Translations under genes and position numbers: made by a program
The notes under the pieces: generated by a model
The model's database searches: none
Seen by the model: the letters and a program-made list of their open reading frames with translations, nothing else
What the model was told of the DNA's origin: nothing
NCBI GenBank assembly: GCA_035440445.1
Contig: DAORMJ010000014.1
Coordinates: forward strand, 25,766-89,765
Length of the DNA stretch: 64,000 bases
Source of the DNA: Ga0077548 sp035440445
Lineage (GTDB): Bacteria; Pseudomonadota; Alphaproteobacteria; Rhizobiales; Xanthobacteraceae
Direction of reading: 5' to 3'
In this document: one piece after another, positions 18,238-27,058 of the stretch
Layout of the letters: each line of letters opens with the position of its first letter
Position numbering within the stretch: the first letter of the stretch is position 1

Positions 18238-21200
18238 TCAAGACGCGCTTTCGTCGATTGCAAGGCTCGTCTGCGTTTTCACGCGGCGCCAGGCGGAATC
18301 GAGCGATTCCGCTGGAATTTCAAGGACGCGCGGGCCTGCGGTGTACACGAGGAGCGCGCGAACCGGGCGGCCCGGAAATGCCTCCCGGAGTGCCGCGCGA
18401 TAGGCGGCAAGCTGCTCGACATAGGCCGGCGACACCTCGTCGAGCGTGGCGGGAACGCGCGCATCCGTTTTAAAGTCGCCGATTACCACGGCGTCTTCGC
18501 GCACGGCGAGCCGGTCGGTGCGTGCGGCGATCTCGATCGTTCGTTCACCGGCATCCACCCGCGCGATCAGTTCCGGCTCGGCAAGGCTGCCCTCGCCGAA
18601 GAGAACCGCGCAGTCGGGAAGCGCGATAACGCGGGTTGCTTCGGTCGCCAGCGCTTCCTGCGTGACTTGCGGCAGGTCGTGTGCCGCCTGCGCGAGATAG
18701 CGAAGGGCCGCCGCGTTCCGTTCGGAAGCCGCGATATCGGGAAGCGATTGCAACAGCCGATGCAGGAGGATGCCGCGGCGCTTTCCGCCGAAGGCGTTTG
18801 GGGTCGCGGGCGCAGCGGGTGCGAGCGCTACGCGCGCATAAGACGGCCGCAGCCTTATCGTATCGCGGGACGGAGGCGCTGCGGCTTGGCCAAGCCAGGG
18901 GACGGTTTCTGCCGCCTCTTTCGTCGTTCGTGCGGCTTGCGGCATCTCTACCCGTTCGGTCGCGCACCAGCGCAGCACTTTGTCGTTCGTGTAAGGCACT
19001 TCGTGTTCGGTCAGGTTGGCGCTGTCGGCAAGGATCGATTGGCTGACAAGATCGTACCACGAGCCGGCTTCGGCGGCGTCCTGCTTCTTGTTGAGCGCGC
19101 CGCAAACCACGAGCACGTCCGCCGCGCGCGTCAGCGCGACATAGAGCAGCCGCCGGTATTCCTTCAGACGCGAATCGCGCACGAGGCCCTTGGCTTCGCG
19201 GCTGACGGCAGAGCTTTCGTCCTTGCTCGCGGTCCATAACAACACAGGCTCATTATCCGTTCCCGCATGCAGCGGGATCACGCGAGGCTCCTTGTTGGCA
19301 AGCGGCAGCGCCGTCGTATCGGCAAGCACGACGACCGGCGCTTCCAGTCCTTTCACGCCATGCACGGTCATGACGCGCACGAGCGGGCTCTGCGTTTCCA
19401 GATCTCGTTTCACTTCCGCTTCCGCACGGCGCAGATAGCGCAGGAAGCCTTGCAGCGACGGCGTCTCCATCTTTTCATAGCCAAGTGCCGCGGACAGAAA
19501 TTCGTCGAGCGCGTCGGCGGCTTCAGGACCGAGCCGCGCGATCATCTTCTTGCGGCCCCCATCGCGGCCGAGGACGCGCGAATAGAAATCGAACGGACGC
19601 AAATGCGCAGCCTGTTCCTGCCAGCGCAGGATCGTCCGAGCCGCTTGCGCGTAAGCGGGTCGGTCTTGCACCGTCATCAGACTTTCGAGGAGCGTTCCCT
19701 TTCGCGCATGACAGAGTGCAAACAGGTCGTCGTCGTCGAAGCTGAATAGCGGAGACTTCAGAACACAGGCCAGCGAAAGATCGTCCTGCGAGAGCAGAAG
19801 CGCGTCGCCGAGCGCCATCAGGTCCATGACCGCGATGCTCTCGGTGAGCTTCAGCCGGTCCGCGCCCGCTACATCGATGTCTTCCTGCTTCAGTGCCCGC
19901 AGGATTGCATCGAACAGCGTGCCGCGGCTTTGTACGAGAATGATGATGTCGCCCGCCGTCACCGGACGCGGCTCTTCGTTCCTGTCGCGCTCCGTAACCG
20001 TCAGCCCGCCCGTGGTCCAGTGCTTCACCGCTTTTGCGATCTGCTGCGCGAGCCGCATTTTCGCGGAGGCCTGGCGCGGAAGGTCGAGCGGCTTGTCCCA
20101 GCCGTCTTCGTCTTCCGCTTCCTTCACGGCTTTCAGTGCCGGCCAGATTTCGACCGTGCCTGGCGCTTGCTGGCGCACCGCTTCGTGTAGCGGTCCCTGC
20201 GTGTCGTTTGCGGAGAGGCCGCGGCGAGCTTCCTCAAACGAAAACACGTGATCGACCGCGCGGAGCACGTTCGGTGCCGAGCGATAGCTGCGTTGCAGCC
20301 GCGGTTCGCGCAGCACGTCGCCGGCGTTGCGGAGTTGCGTGGCGAAGGCGTGGCGCATCTCGTCGAAGCGCGCCGGGTCTGCGCCCTGAAAGCTGAAGAT
20401 CGACTGTTTCTCATCGCCGACGACGAAAATCGAGCGCGAGCGCCCCGATGCACCGTGCCCCGCGAAAAATTCCTCCGCGAGTTTCGCCACGATGCGCCAC
20501 TGCTCGGGGCTCGTGTCCTGCGCTTCGTCGACCAGGATATGCTCGATGCCGCCATCGAGCTTGTAGTGCACCCAGGCGGATTCCTCGCGCTCCAAGAGCG
20601 AAACGGTCTTCGTGACCAGATCGGCGAAATCGAGCACGCCCCGGCGCTGCTTTGCTTTCTCGTAGCGTTCGACGACGCCCTGCGCGAGGGTCAGCAACGC
20701 GCAGGAGCGTTCGCATTCCTGTGTGGCGCGAAGCTTGTCACGAAGACCGATCGCTCGTTCGCCTTCGGCGATTAGTCGCTCGAACAGCGCCGTATTGCTG
20801 TTTCGCAGTTTCTCCGCGCCGTAATCCTTCGGCTCGCGGGGGCTGCCGTCCGTTTTGAAGAATGATTTAAGGTAAAGTGCCGAAACCTCATTCGTGGGGG
20901 CATTGATGGCCGTCTCGATGCTGACACCAATGCGCGCGGCGAATCCGCCAAACTCAATCAGTGTCCGACTCACGCTAGCCCATTCCGAGCATGGCAGATT
21001 GGGCCCTTCAAAAATTTCCTTCTCGATGGAGGCGAGCGTCTCTTCTGGCAAGAGACCGAGTGCCGCCGCGATGAGATTGCGGGTCGTTTGTCTCAACTGA
21101 TGCTTGGCACGCAAGCATTCCGTGATCGCCTGTTCGATGGTTTCGTCGCCGCTGGCTTCGACGCAATAGCGCAGCGCGCGTCCCGCCGCGCTATCCGGAT

Positions 21201-21723
21201 TGCGTCCTGCTTCGAGCAGCGTTTCGATCCGTGCTTTCTCGATCAGGTCGCGCTCGCCTGCTTCGTCGAGCACCTCGAATCCGGCCGGGACTTCTGCTTC
21301 GACCGGAAACATATGCAGCACGCGATCGCAGAAGGCGTGGATGGTCTGCACTTTCAGGCCGCCCGGCGTTTCAAGGGCCGCCGCAAAGAGCCTGCGCGCC
21401 CGCGCGCGCCGCGCAGCATCCGGCGGCTTCGTTTCGATGGCGGCAATGGCTTTGTTCAGCGCCTCGTCGTCGAGCCGTACCCAGGCGGAAAGCTCTTTCA
21501 GCACCTTGTTCGCCATGTGGGCGGCGGCTGCCTTTGTGTAAGTGAGGCAGAGGATGCGGCCCGGCGGCACGCCTTCGAAGAGGAGCCGGATCACACGGCG
21601 GACGAGCACCGTGGTCTTGCCGGAGCCGGCATTGGCCGAAACCCAGGCGGAAACGCGCGGATCGGAGGCTTCGGCCTGCGGCGTAATCGGGGCCGTGTCG
21701 TTCACTCGCCGCCCTCCGACCAT
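18238..21723 (-). CDS. addA: Double-strand break repair helicase-nuclease AddA
   Basis: UvrD-like helicase and nuclease subunit of AddAB, the RecBCD analogue that resects double-strand breaks for RecA loading. 1161 aa. Walker A ANAGSGKTTVLVRR near residue 35, Walker B/motif II VDEAQDTSPEQW, motif III FVVGDEKQSIFSFQGA, later helicase motifs VMTVHGVKGLEAPVVVL and YVALTRAADVLVV, then a C-terminal RecB-type nuclease with VVIGDFKTDA and VEQLAAYRAAL. Overlaps addB by 22 bases. Confidence 0.96.
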   Translation of the reverse strand: MVGGRRVNDTAPITPQAEASDPRVSAWVSANAGSGKTTVLVRRVIRLLFEGVPPGRILCLTYTKAAAAHMANKVLKELSAWVRLDDEALNKAIAAIETKPPDAARRARARRLFAAALETPGGLKVQTIHAFCDRVLHMFPVEAEVPAGFEVLDEAGERDLIEKARIETLLEAGRNPDSAAGRALRYCVEASGDETIEQAITECLRAKHQLRQTTRNLIAAALGLLPEETLASIEKEIFEGPNLPCSEWASVSRTLIEFGGFAARIGVSIETAINAPTNEVSALYLKSFFKTDGSPREPKDYGAEKLRNSNTALFERLIAEGERAIGLRDKLRATQECERSCALLTLAQGVVERYEKAKQRRGVLDFADLVTKTVSLLEREESAWVHYKLDGGIEHILVDEAQDTSPEQWRIVAKLAEEFFAGHGASGRSRSIFVVGDEKQSIFSFQGADPARFDEMRHAFATQLRNAGDVLREPRLQRSYRSAPNVLRAVDHVFSFEEARRGLSANDTQGPLHEAVRQQAPGTVEIWPALKAVKEAEDEDGWDKPLDLPRQASAKMRLAQQIAKAVKHWTTGGLTVTERDRNEEPRPVTAGDIIILVQSRGTLFDAILRALKQEDIDVAGADRLKLTESIAVMDLMALGDALLLSQDDLSLACVLKSPLFSFDDDDLFALCHARKGTLLESLMTVQDRPAYAQAARTILRWQEQAAHLRPFDFYSRVLGRDGGRKKMIARLGPEAADALDEFLSAALGYEKMETPSLQGFLRYLRRAEAEVKRDLETQSPLVRVMTVHGVKGLEAPVVVLADTTALPLANKEPRVIPLHAGTDNEPVLLWTASKDESSAVSREAKGLVRDSRLKEYRRLLYVALTRAADVLVVCGALNKKQDAAEAGSWYDLVSQSILADSANLTEHEVPYTNDKVLRWCATERVEMPQAARTTKEAAETVPWLGQAAAPPSRDTIRLRPSYARVALAPAAPATPNAFGGKRRGILLHRLLQSLPDIAASERNAAALRYLAQAAHDLPQVTQEALATEATRVIALPDCAVLFGEGSLAEPELIARVDAGERTIEIAARTDRLAVREDAVVIGDFKTDARVPATLDEVSPAYVEQLAAYRAALREAFPGRPVRALLVYTAGPRVLEIPAESLDSAWRRVKTQTSLAIDESAS

Positions 21724-24719
21724 TCCTTGAAGCGGGCGAGATGTTCGTAGTCGTTGTAGTCCTTCTGCCTTTGCACGCGCGGCGCGAAAGGATAGGGCGT
21801 CGCAGGATCGGCATATTGTCGGAGCAATCGTTCCGCACCATCCATCGCGTGGCGCGCAGCGATCGTGAGGTGATCGTCGCCTGCGATGCTGCGCGGCTCG
21901 GCAACGGCCTTGAAGTCGGCACGGCTGGATAACTCGAAAGGCCTGAAGAGGCCGGGCGGCTGTCCGCCGGAAATCTTGATCGCGCCGGTTTCGGAAAGGC
22001 GTGTTCCGGCAATGCCCGGAAATCCCCCGGCAAGGGCGATTGCGGCCTCCAGCAATAGCTGCGGCTCGAAACCGAGGATGGCTTCCTTATAGGTCGGCGG
22101 TGTGCCGGTCTTGAAATCGAGCACGGCGATGGAGCCGTCTTTATTGACCTCGATCCGGTCCGCGCGCGCGGTCAGCGTGAAGCGATCCGCGCCGCTTCCG
22201 ATTTCTATTCTGCCCTCGACTTCGGAGTGAATGACTTCGATTCGATTACGCCGCTCGCCTTCGATCTCCACGAACCATTTCGCCGCGCGCTCGAAACGCG
22301 GCCACCAGATCGCGAAGGCCGCCGGATAACTCTGCATCGGTGCAAAAACCTTCCGGCCGATTTCCATCATGTCGTTGAGCGCATGCGGCGGCAGCGTGCC
22401 GGGATGCCGCTCGGTGAACTGCGCGATGATGTCGTGAATGAGCGTGCCGCGTTCGGCCGCACCCGGCTCCTCGTCGATGGCATCGAGCGGGTTCAGGCGC
22501 AGGATCTTCCGCGCGAAGATGGAATAAGGGTCGCGCGTAAGATCGCGCATGTCGCTCATGCTGAAGCGGCGTGGCCGCGCATCGGCGCGCGGCGCCGGCT
22601 TCGGCGGTGAGAGTCGGTCCGCCGCTGGAGCATCTTCAAGCCCGCGCGCAAGCTGAAGGTAGCGTTGCCCGCTTGCTTTCGCCTGCTGCCACGCGCCGGG
22701 ATCGGCGATGGCTTCCAGCCGTTGCAGGAAACGCGAAGCGATGGTTTCGACGCCGCCCTGCTTGCGCGAGCGCACCAGAAAAATTTCCGCAGTTCCCGCC
22801 GCCTGCACGAAGTCATGCGCGGAAAGCCCGATGCGCCGTTCCGGCAGATCGAGCTTCAACGTCTTTCGCATCGGACGGTTGAGCCAGGCATCGACATGCG
22901 CTTCCGGCGGCCAGACGCCTTCGCAAAGCCCGCCAAGCACGATGCGTTCCGCGTTGATCATGCGGGCTTCGAGCGGGCCGAGGATTCGGATGCGGGCGTC
23001 TTCGTCCTGAGGCGGCCGCAGCGTATGTTCGCGGATGAGAGCAGCAAAACTCCCGGCGTAATCGGAAAGCTGCATTGCCGGTGCGGCGTTGCCACTTTCG
23101 CCTAACATATCGAGTGCTTCGATCAGCGCCTCGCATTCTTCCGGCGCATCTTCCGCGAGTGCCGAGACGAGTGCCGCGCGATGGGCCTGCACGAGATCGG
23201 CGAAACTCCGGTTGCCTTCGCGCAGCGCGAACAGCGGAGAAAGCAGGGCTTCGAGCGAAGCAGCTATTGCTTTCGCGCGCTCCCAGTCTTCCTTTGCGAC
23301 AGAGGCCCGCAGATCGCGATAGTGGAATTCCGCCCCGCGCGCGGCCTCGATTATCTGCGAGAGGTTTTTCGCACCACCCGCCGGCCGCAGCCCGCGCAAG
23401 GCGCAGATTTCCAGCAGGGCGACGTCTTCTGCGGCAAAGCGATGCCGCAAATAGGGATGACGCAGCAGCGCCAGCAGCACCGAAGGTGCGGCGTCGATCG
23501 CGGCGGCTTCCGCGAGCAGCCGCGCAAGGCGTCCCGCCTCGCTGTCCGCGAGCGGCATGCCCGCGGAATCGTCGATCGCAATCTCCCAGCGCGAAAGCTC
23601 CGCGCAGACCCGCCGCGCCAGCGCGCGATCGGGCGTGATCAGCGCGGCCGTGGTGCCTTTGTGCAGGGACTCGCGTAGCGCGATGGCAATGGCCAAGGCT
23701 TCCTCGCGCGCGTCCTGCGCTTCGATGAGTGTGATGCCGTGGAGTGCCTGCGGCTCCGCCGTCTGTGCGATTGCACCTTCCGCATAAGGCGCGAAAGCAT
23801 GCGAAAGCAGTGCTTCGCGCGCGGGCATCGAGGGTGCCGCAAGCGGTTCGACCGCCTCGCGCGCAATGCCGATGCGCTCGATCAGCCGCTTCAGTCCGAA
23901 CTGCGGGTGCCCCGGCATGGGCTCGCGCTCTGCGCCGATCAGCGCAAAGGTCTCCTTGGAGAGCAGTTGATCCAGGCCCGGCAGCACGACCGCGCCGTTT
24001 TCCCTCCTCGCAATCACCGCGAGCAGTTCGGCAACCTTCGGCACGGTGCCGGTCGAGCCCGCCGCGATTACCGGCCCGCCATGTCCTTTCGCAAGCCGCT
24101 CCGCTTCGCGGGTCAGCAACTGGTCGCGCCGCGCCGCGGCGTCCATTTTGCCGATCCCGCCGAGATAGGCGTCCCAGTGATCGCTGACGATTTTGAGAAA
24201 GTCGCGCGAGCGTTCCCAATAGCGGTCGAATTCGCCTTCGACCGCGCCGCCGACGTCGCTGAAGGGAAGTCCCGCGGTGATGAAGTCGTCGATCAGATGC
24301 GCGAGCTCGTCGGCAAGTGCGATGGCATTGGCGGGAGACGCTGAAAGCAGCGGAAATTCCTTCGCCGCGAAGCGCTGTACCAATGTTGCAAGCGCGAGCC
24401 TGCGCTCGCCTGCGGAAATCGCCGGCGGCAACGGCGCGAGGTCTCCGGCCTCGAAGGCGAAAGCATCTTCATCGACATCGCCGAGCGGCACGATCCGCGG
24501 CAACAGCAGCGCGCGCGATCCGGTTTCCTCGAGAAAAATTCCGGCGAGCGCGCGAGCGGCACGCCGTGTCGGCAAATAAATTGTGAGGCTTGCAAGAAGC
24601 TCCGGTGTTTCGCGCGGCGCAAAGCCCGCGATCACTTGACCGTCGAGAATGCCGCGCGCCAGCGTTCGTAGAAACGGCGCGGTCGGCGGAATGGTGAAGA
24701 CGCGAGGGGCGGCGCTCAT
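21702..24719 (-). CDS. addB: Double-strand break repair protein AddB
   Basis: Partner subunit of AddA, contributing a second nuclease and recognition of regulatory DNA. 1005 aa of the alphaproteobacterial type: the N-terminus has a degenerate helicase-like fold, and the C-terminal nuclease domain shows IAVLDFKTGTPPTYKEA followed by FEPQLLLEAAIA. The four-cysteine iron-sulfur arrangement of Bacillus AddB is not evident. It begins 12 nt after the murU-like gene. Confidence 0.94.
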   Translation of the reverse strand: MSAAPRVFTIPPTAPFLRTLARGILDGQVIAGFAPRETPELLASLTIYLPTRRAARALAGIFLEETGSRALLLPRIVPLGDVDEDAFAFEAGDLAPLPPAISAGERRLALATLVQRFAAKEFPLLSASPANAIALADELAHLIDDFITAGLPFSDVGGAVEGEFDRYWERSRDFLKIVSDHWDAYLGGIGKMDAAARRDQLLTREAERLAKGHGGPVIAAGSTGTVPKVAELLAVIARRENGAVVLPGLDQLLSKETFALIGAEREPMPGHPQFGLKRLIERIGIAREAVEPLAAPSMPAREALLSHAFAPYAEGAIAQTAEPQALHGITLIEAQDAREEALAIAIALRESLHKGTTAALITPDRALARRVCAELSRWEIAIDDSAGMPLADSEAGRLARLLAEAAAIDAAPSVLLALLRHPYLRHRFAAEDVALLEICALRGLRPAGGAKNLSQIIEAARGAEFHYRDLRASVAKEDWERAKAIAASLEALLSPLFALREGNRSFADLVQAHRAALVSALAEDAPEECEALIEALDMLGESGNAAPAMQLSDYAGSFAALIREHTLRPPQDEDARIRILGPLEARMINAERIVLGGLCEGVWPPEAHVDAWLNRPMRKTLKLDLPERRIGLSAHDFVQAAGTAEIFLVRSRKQGGVETIASRFLQRLEAIADPGAWQQAKASGQRYLQLARGLEDAPAADRLSPPKPAPRADARPRRFSMSDMRDLTRDPYSIFARKILRLNPLDAIDEEPGAAERGTLIHDIIAQFTERHPGTLPPHALNDMMEIGRKVFAPMQSYPAAFAIWWPRFERAAKWFVEIEGERRNRIEVIHSEVEGRIEIGSGADRFTLTARADRIEVNKDGSIAVLDFKTGTPPTYKEAILGFEPQLLLEAAIALAGGFPGIAGTRLSETGAIKISGGQPPGLFRPFELSSRADFKAVAEPRSIAGDDHLTIAARHAMDGAERLLRQYADPATPYPFAPRVQRQKDYNDYEHLARFKEWSEGGE

Positions 24720-24731
24720 CGGGAGGCGAGA

Positions 24732-25457
24732 TTACGCGCTGCTGCGGCGGATCGCATCCTCTGCGGCGGGAATCGCCTCCGGCGTCCCCACATGCATCCA
24801 GGTTCCGTCGAGCCTGAGTCCAAAAAGCCTTCCGGCCGCTTCTGCTTTCGCGAAGGAGCGGACGAGCGAAAACGCACCTTCCGGCGCATCGTCGAAGAGA
24901 CGCGGGTGCAGCACGGCCGCTCCGGCGTAAACAAACGGCGCGACTTCCCGTTCTTCGCGCCGCGTGAGCAGACCTTCCGGGTCCATCGTGAAATCGCCCG
25001 GACCGCTATAACCAACAGCGCCCGCGGTGGATGCGAGCAGCAGGAGCGCATCCATGCGCTCTGCGTTGTAATGCCCGATCAGGCGCGGCAGGTTGGGTGA
25101 AGCACCTTCGATCCAGATCGTATCGGAATTGACGAGCAGAAACGGCTTGCTGCCGAGCTTCGGCAGCGCGCGCACGACCCCACCGCCGGTATCGAGGAGC
25201 GCGTCGCGCTCGTCGGAAATTTCAATGCGCGGCGTTTTGCGCGACGAAAGATGTTCGATCAGCACGTCGCCGCAATAATGCGCGTTGACCACCGCGCGGC
25301 TAATGCCGGCCTGTTCGATCCGGTCGAGCACGCGGTCGATCAGAGTTTGCCCATCGACCTTCACCATGGGCTTTGGGATGGAGCGGGTGAGCGGCAGCAT
25401 ACGCTTGCCGAAACCCGCCGCGAGCACCATCGCGGTATCGATATCCGCCTTGCTCAA
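24732..25457 (-). CDS. murU: Nucleotidyltransferase, probable N-acetylmuramate-1-phosphate uridylyltransferase (MurU)
   Basis: Sugar-1-phosphate nucleotidyltransferase fold: MVLAAGFGKRMLPLT near residue 10, then IPKPMVKVDGQTLIDRVLD and the sugar-site segment LVNSDTIW. In Pseudomonas, MurU makes UDP-MurNAc from MurNAc-1-phosphate supplied by the kinase AmgK, recycling cell-wall sugar. Here it overlaps by 4 bases a gene whose C-terminal domain resembles AmgK, which supports MurU over mannose-1-phosphate guanylyltransferase, the other plausible call. 241 aa. Confidence 0.82.
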   Translation of the reverse strand: MSKADIDTAMVLAAGFGKRMLPLTRSIPKPMVKVDGQTLIDRVLDRIEQAGISRAVVNAHYCGDVLIEHLSSRKTPRIEISDERDALLDTGGGVVRALPKLGSKPFLLVNSDTIWIEGASPNLPRLIGHYNAERMDALLLLASTAGAVGYSGPGDFTMDPEGLLTRREEREVAPFVYAGAAVLHPRLFDDAPEGAFSLVRSFAKAEAAGRLFGLRLDGTWMHVGTPEAIPAAEDAIRRSSA

Positions 25458-27058
25458 AGCGAGGCCTTCGCGATCTGCGCTTCGAGGAGTTCAAGGAGCG
25501 CCTCTTCATCCGTAGGAATCGGCGGCGTCAGGTTCGGCGGCGGCGGCACATGGACCGCGTACCAGTCCTTGATCGCGGCGAGCGACGGATGTTCGAGTGC
25601 GCGCGTCAGATAACCCCATACCCGCGGCATATGCGCGAGATATTGCGGCTTGCCATCGCGCTGGTTCAGCCGCGCGAAGATGCCGAGAATTTTGGTCGCG
25701 CGCTGCGCGCCCATCGCGACATATTGCGAGGCAAAGCGCGCCGGATCGAACGAGGAGTCGGCCGCGAACATGCCGGCGGCGTAACGCGCAAGCAACCGCA
25801 TCTCCATGTCTTCGTTGACCGTGACGCGCGCATCCATCAGGAGCGAGGCGACATCGTATGCGCGCGGCCCGATCAGCGCGTCCTGGAAGTCGAGGATCCC
25901 GATCCGCTTGATGCCGTCGCGTTCGGGGAGCCACATCAGGTTCGGCGAGTGGTAGTCGCGCAAGACCCACGTCGGCGGCTGGCTCAACGGATCGAGCAGC
26001 GCCTCGCGCCAGAGCGCACGGAAGTTCTCGCGCGTGGCGGCATCGACCGGCGCGCCCGGCTTGCAATGCGGGATGTACCAGTCGATCAGGAGATCGGCTT
26101 CGATCAGCAGCGCATCGAGATCGTAGCGGGGAATTTCGTATTCGATCCGCGGCGCGACCGGCAGCCGCTGCGGCAGCTCTTGCTTGTGGAGCGCGACCAG
26201 CACGTCGATCGCAGCCGCATAGCGTTCCTCGATCGGGGCGGGAGGATCGCTGACGACCCCTTCGACGCCGAGGTCTTCGAGGATAAGGAGCCCGTTGCTG
26301 AGATCGGCCGCATAGATTTCCGGCGCCGACAGTTCGCGCATGCGCAAACCGCGCGACATCGCAATGAAGGGTTTTACATCCTGCGCAAGCTTGGCGATTT
26401 CGCCATAGGTCCGCCCGTTGCGGATGACCGGCCCGTCCTTGCTGACGGGAGACTTCATCAGGATCGCGGTTTCTTCGCCGAGATAAAGCCGCTCATAGCT
26501 TCGCGTCGAGGCGTCACCCTGCACATGAACGCGCCGCGCATTGGCGAAGCCCGCGGATTCGAGCACGGAATGCTCGGCGCGAATGCGCGCGAGCCGCTCG
26601 CTCCAGCTGCCGAAGCCGGTGAGCGACACGAGCCGTTGCGTGGGGCCGAGTTCGGGGGCGAGGGAGAGCGCCACTTCGAGCCTTTCCGCCTGCAGGAGCG
26701 GTCCCGCGCGTTCCGGCCATTCCACGAGTACCGCGGCATCGACGGAGGCTTCTTCCCAGCCGAGCTCGGAAAGTTCGGCGAGCGTATTTACGCGATAGAG
26801 ATCGGCATGAACGACCGGAAAGCGCGGCAACTCGTAAAGCTGCATCAGCGTGAAGGTCGGGCTCGGCACTTCGAGTTCGTCGTTTCCGGCAAGCGTGCGG
26901 ATGATGGCGCGGGCGAGCGCGGATTTTCCCGCACCCAGTTCGCCGCCAAGCGCGACGACGTCGCCCGGCCGCAGCGCGAAGGCGATATCGCGCGCGAGAT
27001 CCCGGGTTGCGGTTTCGCTGGAAAGGACGGTTTCCCAGGTTTTATGCGTCGCGCTCAT
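25454..27058 (-). CDS. tsaE: Fusion protein: TsaE tRNA-t6A ATPase + AmgK-like sugar kinase/phosphotransferase
   Basis: Two domains in one 534-aa chain. Residues 1-155: TsaE, the ATPase assisting TsaBD in N6-threonylcarbamoyl-adenosine-37 synthesis on tRNA, with P-loop GGELGAGKSALARAI, the TFTLMQLYE strand and LVEWPER. Residues about 190-520: an aminoglycoside-phosphotransferase-fold kinase with catalytic LRDYHSPNLMWL and metal-binding GILDFQDALIGPRAYDVASLL, the signature of AmgK anomeric MurNAc/GlcNAc kinases. The ATG at 27058 overlaps the kinase gene upstream (ATGA), and its stop overlaps murU. Confidence 0.9.
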   Translation of the reverse strand: MSATHKTWETVLSSETATRDLARDIAFALRPGDVVALGGELGAGKSALARAIIRTLAGNDELEVPSPTFTLMQLYELPRFPVVHADLYRVNTLAELSELGWEEASVDAAVLVEWPERAGPLLQAERLEVALSLAPELGPTQRLVSLTGFGSWSERLARIRAEHSVLESAGFANARRVHVQGDASTRSYERLYLGEETAILMKSPVSKDGPVIRNGRTYGEIAKLAQDVKPFIAMSRGLRMRELSAPEIYAADLSNGLLILEDLGVEGVVSDPPAPIEERYAAAIDVLVALHKQELPQRLPVAPRIEYEIPRYDLDALLIEADLLIDWYIPHCKPGAPVDAATRENFRALWREALLDPLSQPPTWVLRDYHSPNLMWLPERDGIKRIGILDFQDALIGPRAYDVASLLMDARVTVNEDMEMRLLARYAAGMFAADSSFDPARFASQYVAMGAQRATKILGIFARLNQRDGKPQYLAHMPRVWGYLTRALEHPSLAAIKDWYAVHVPPPPNLTPPIPTDEEALLELLEAQIAKASL

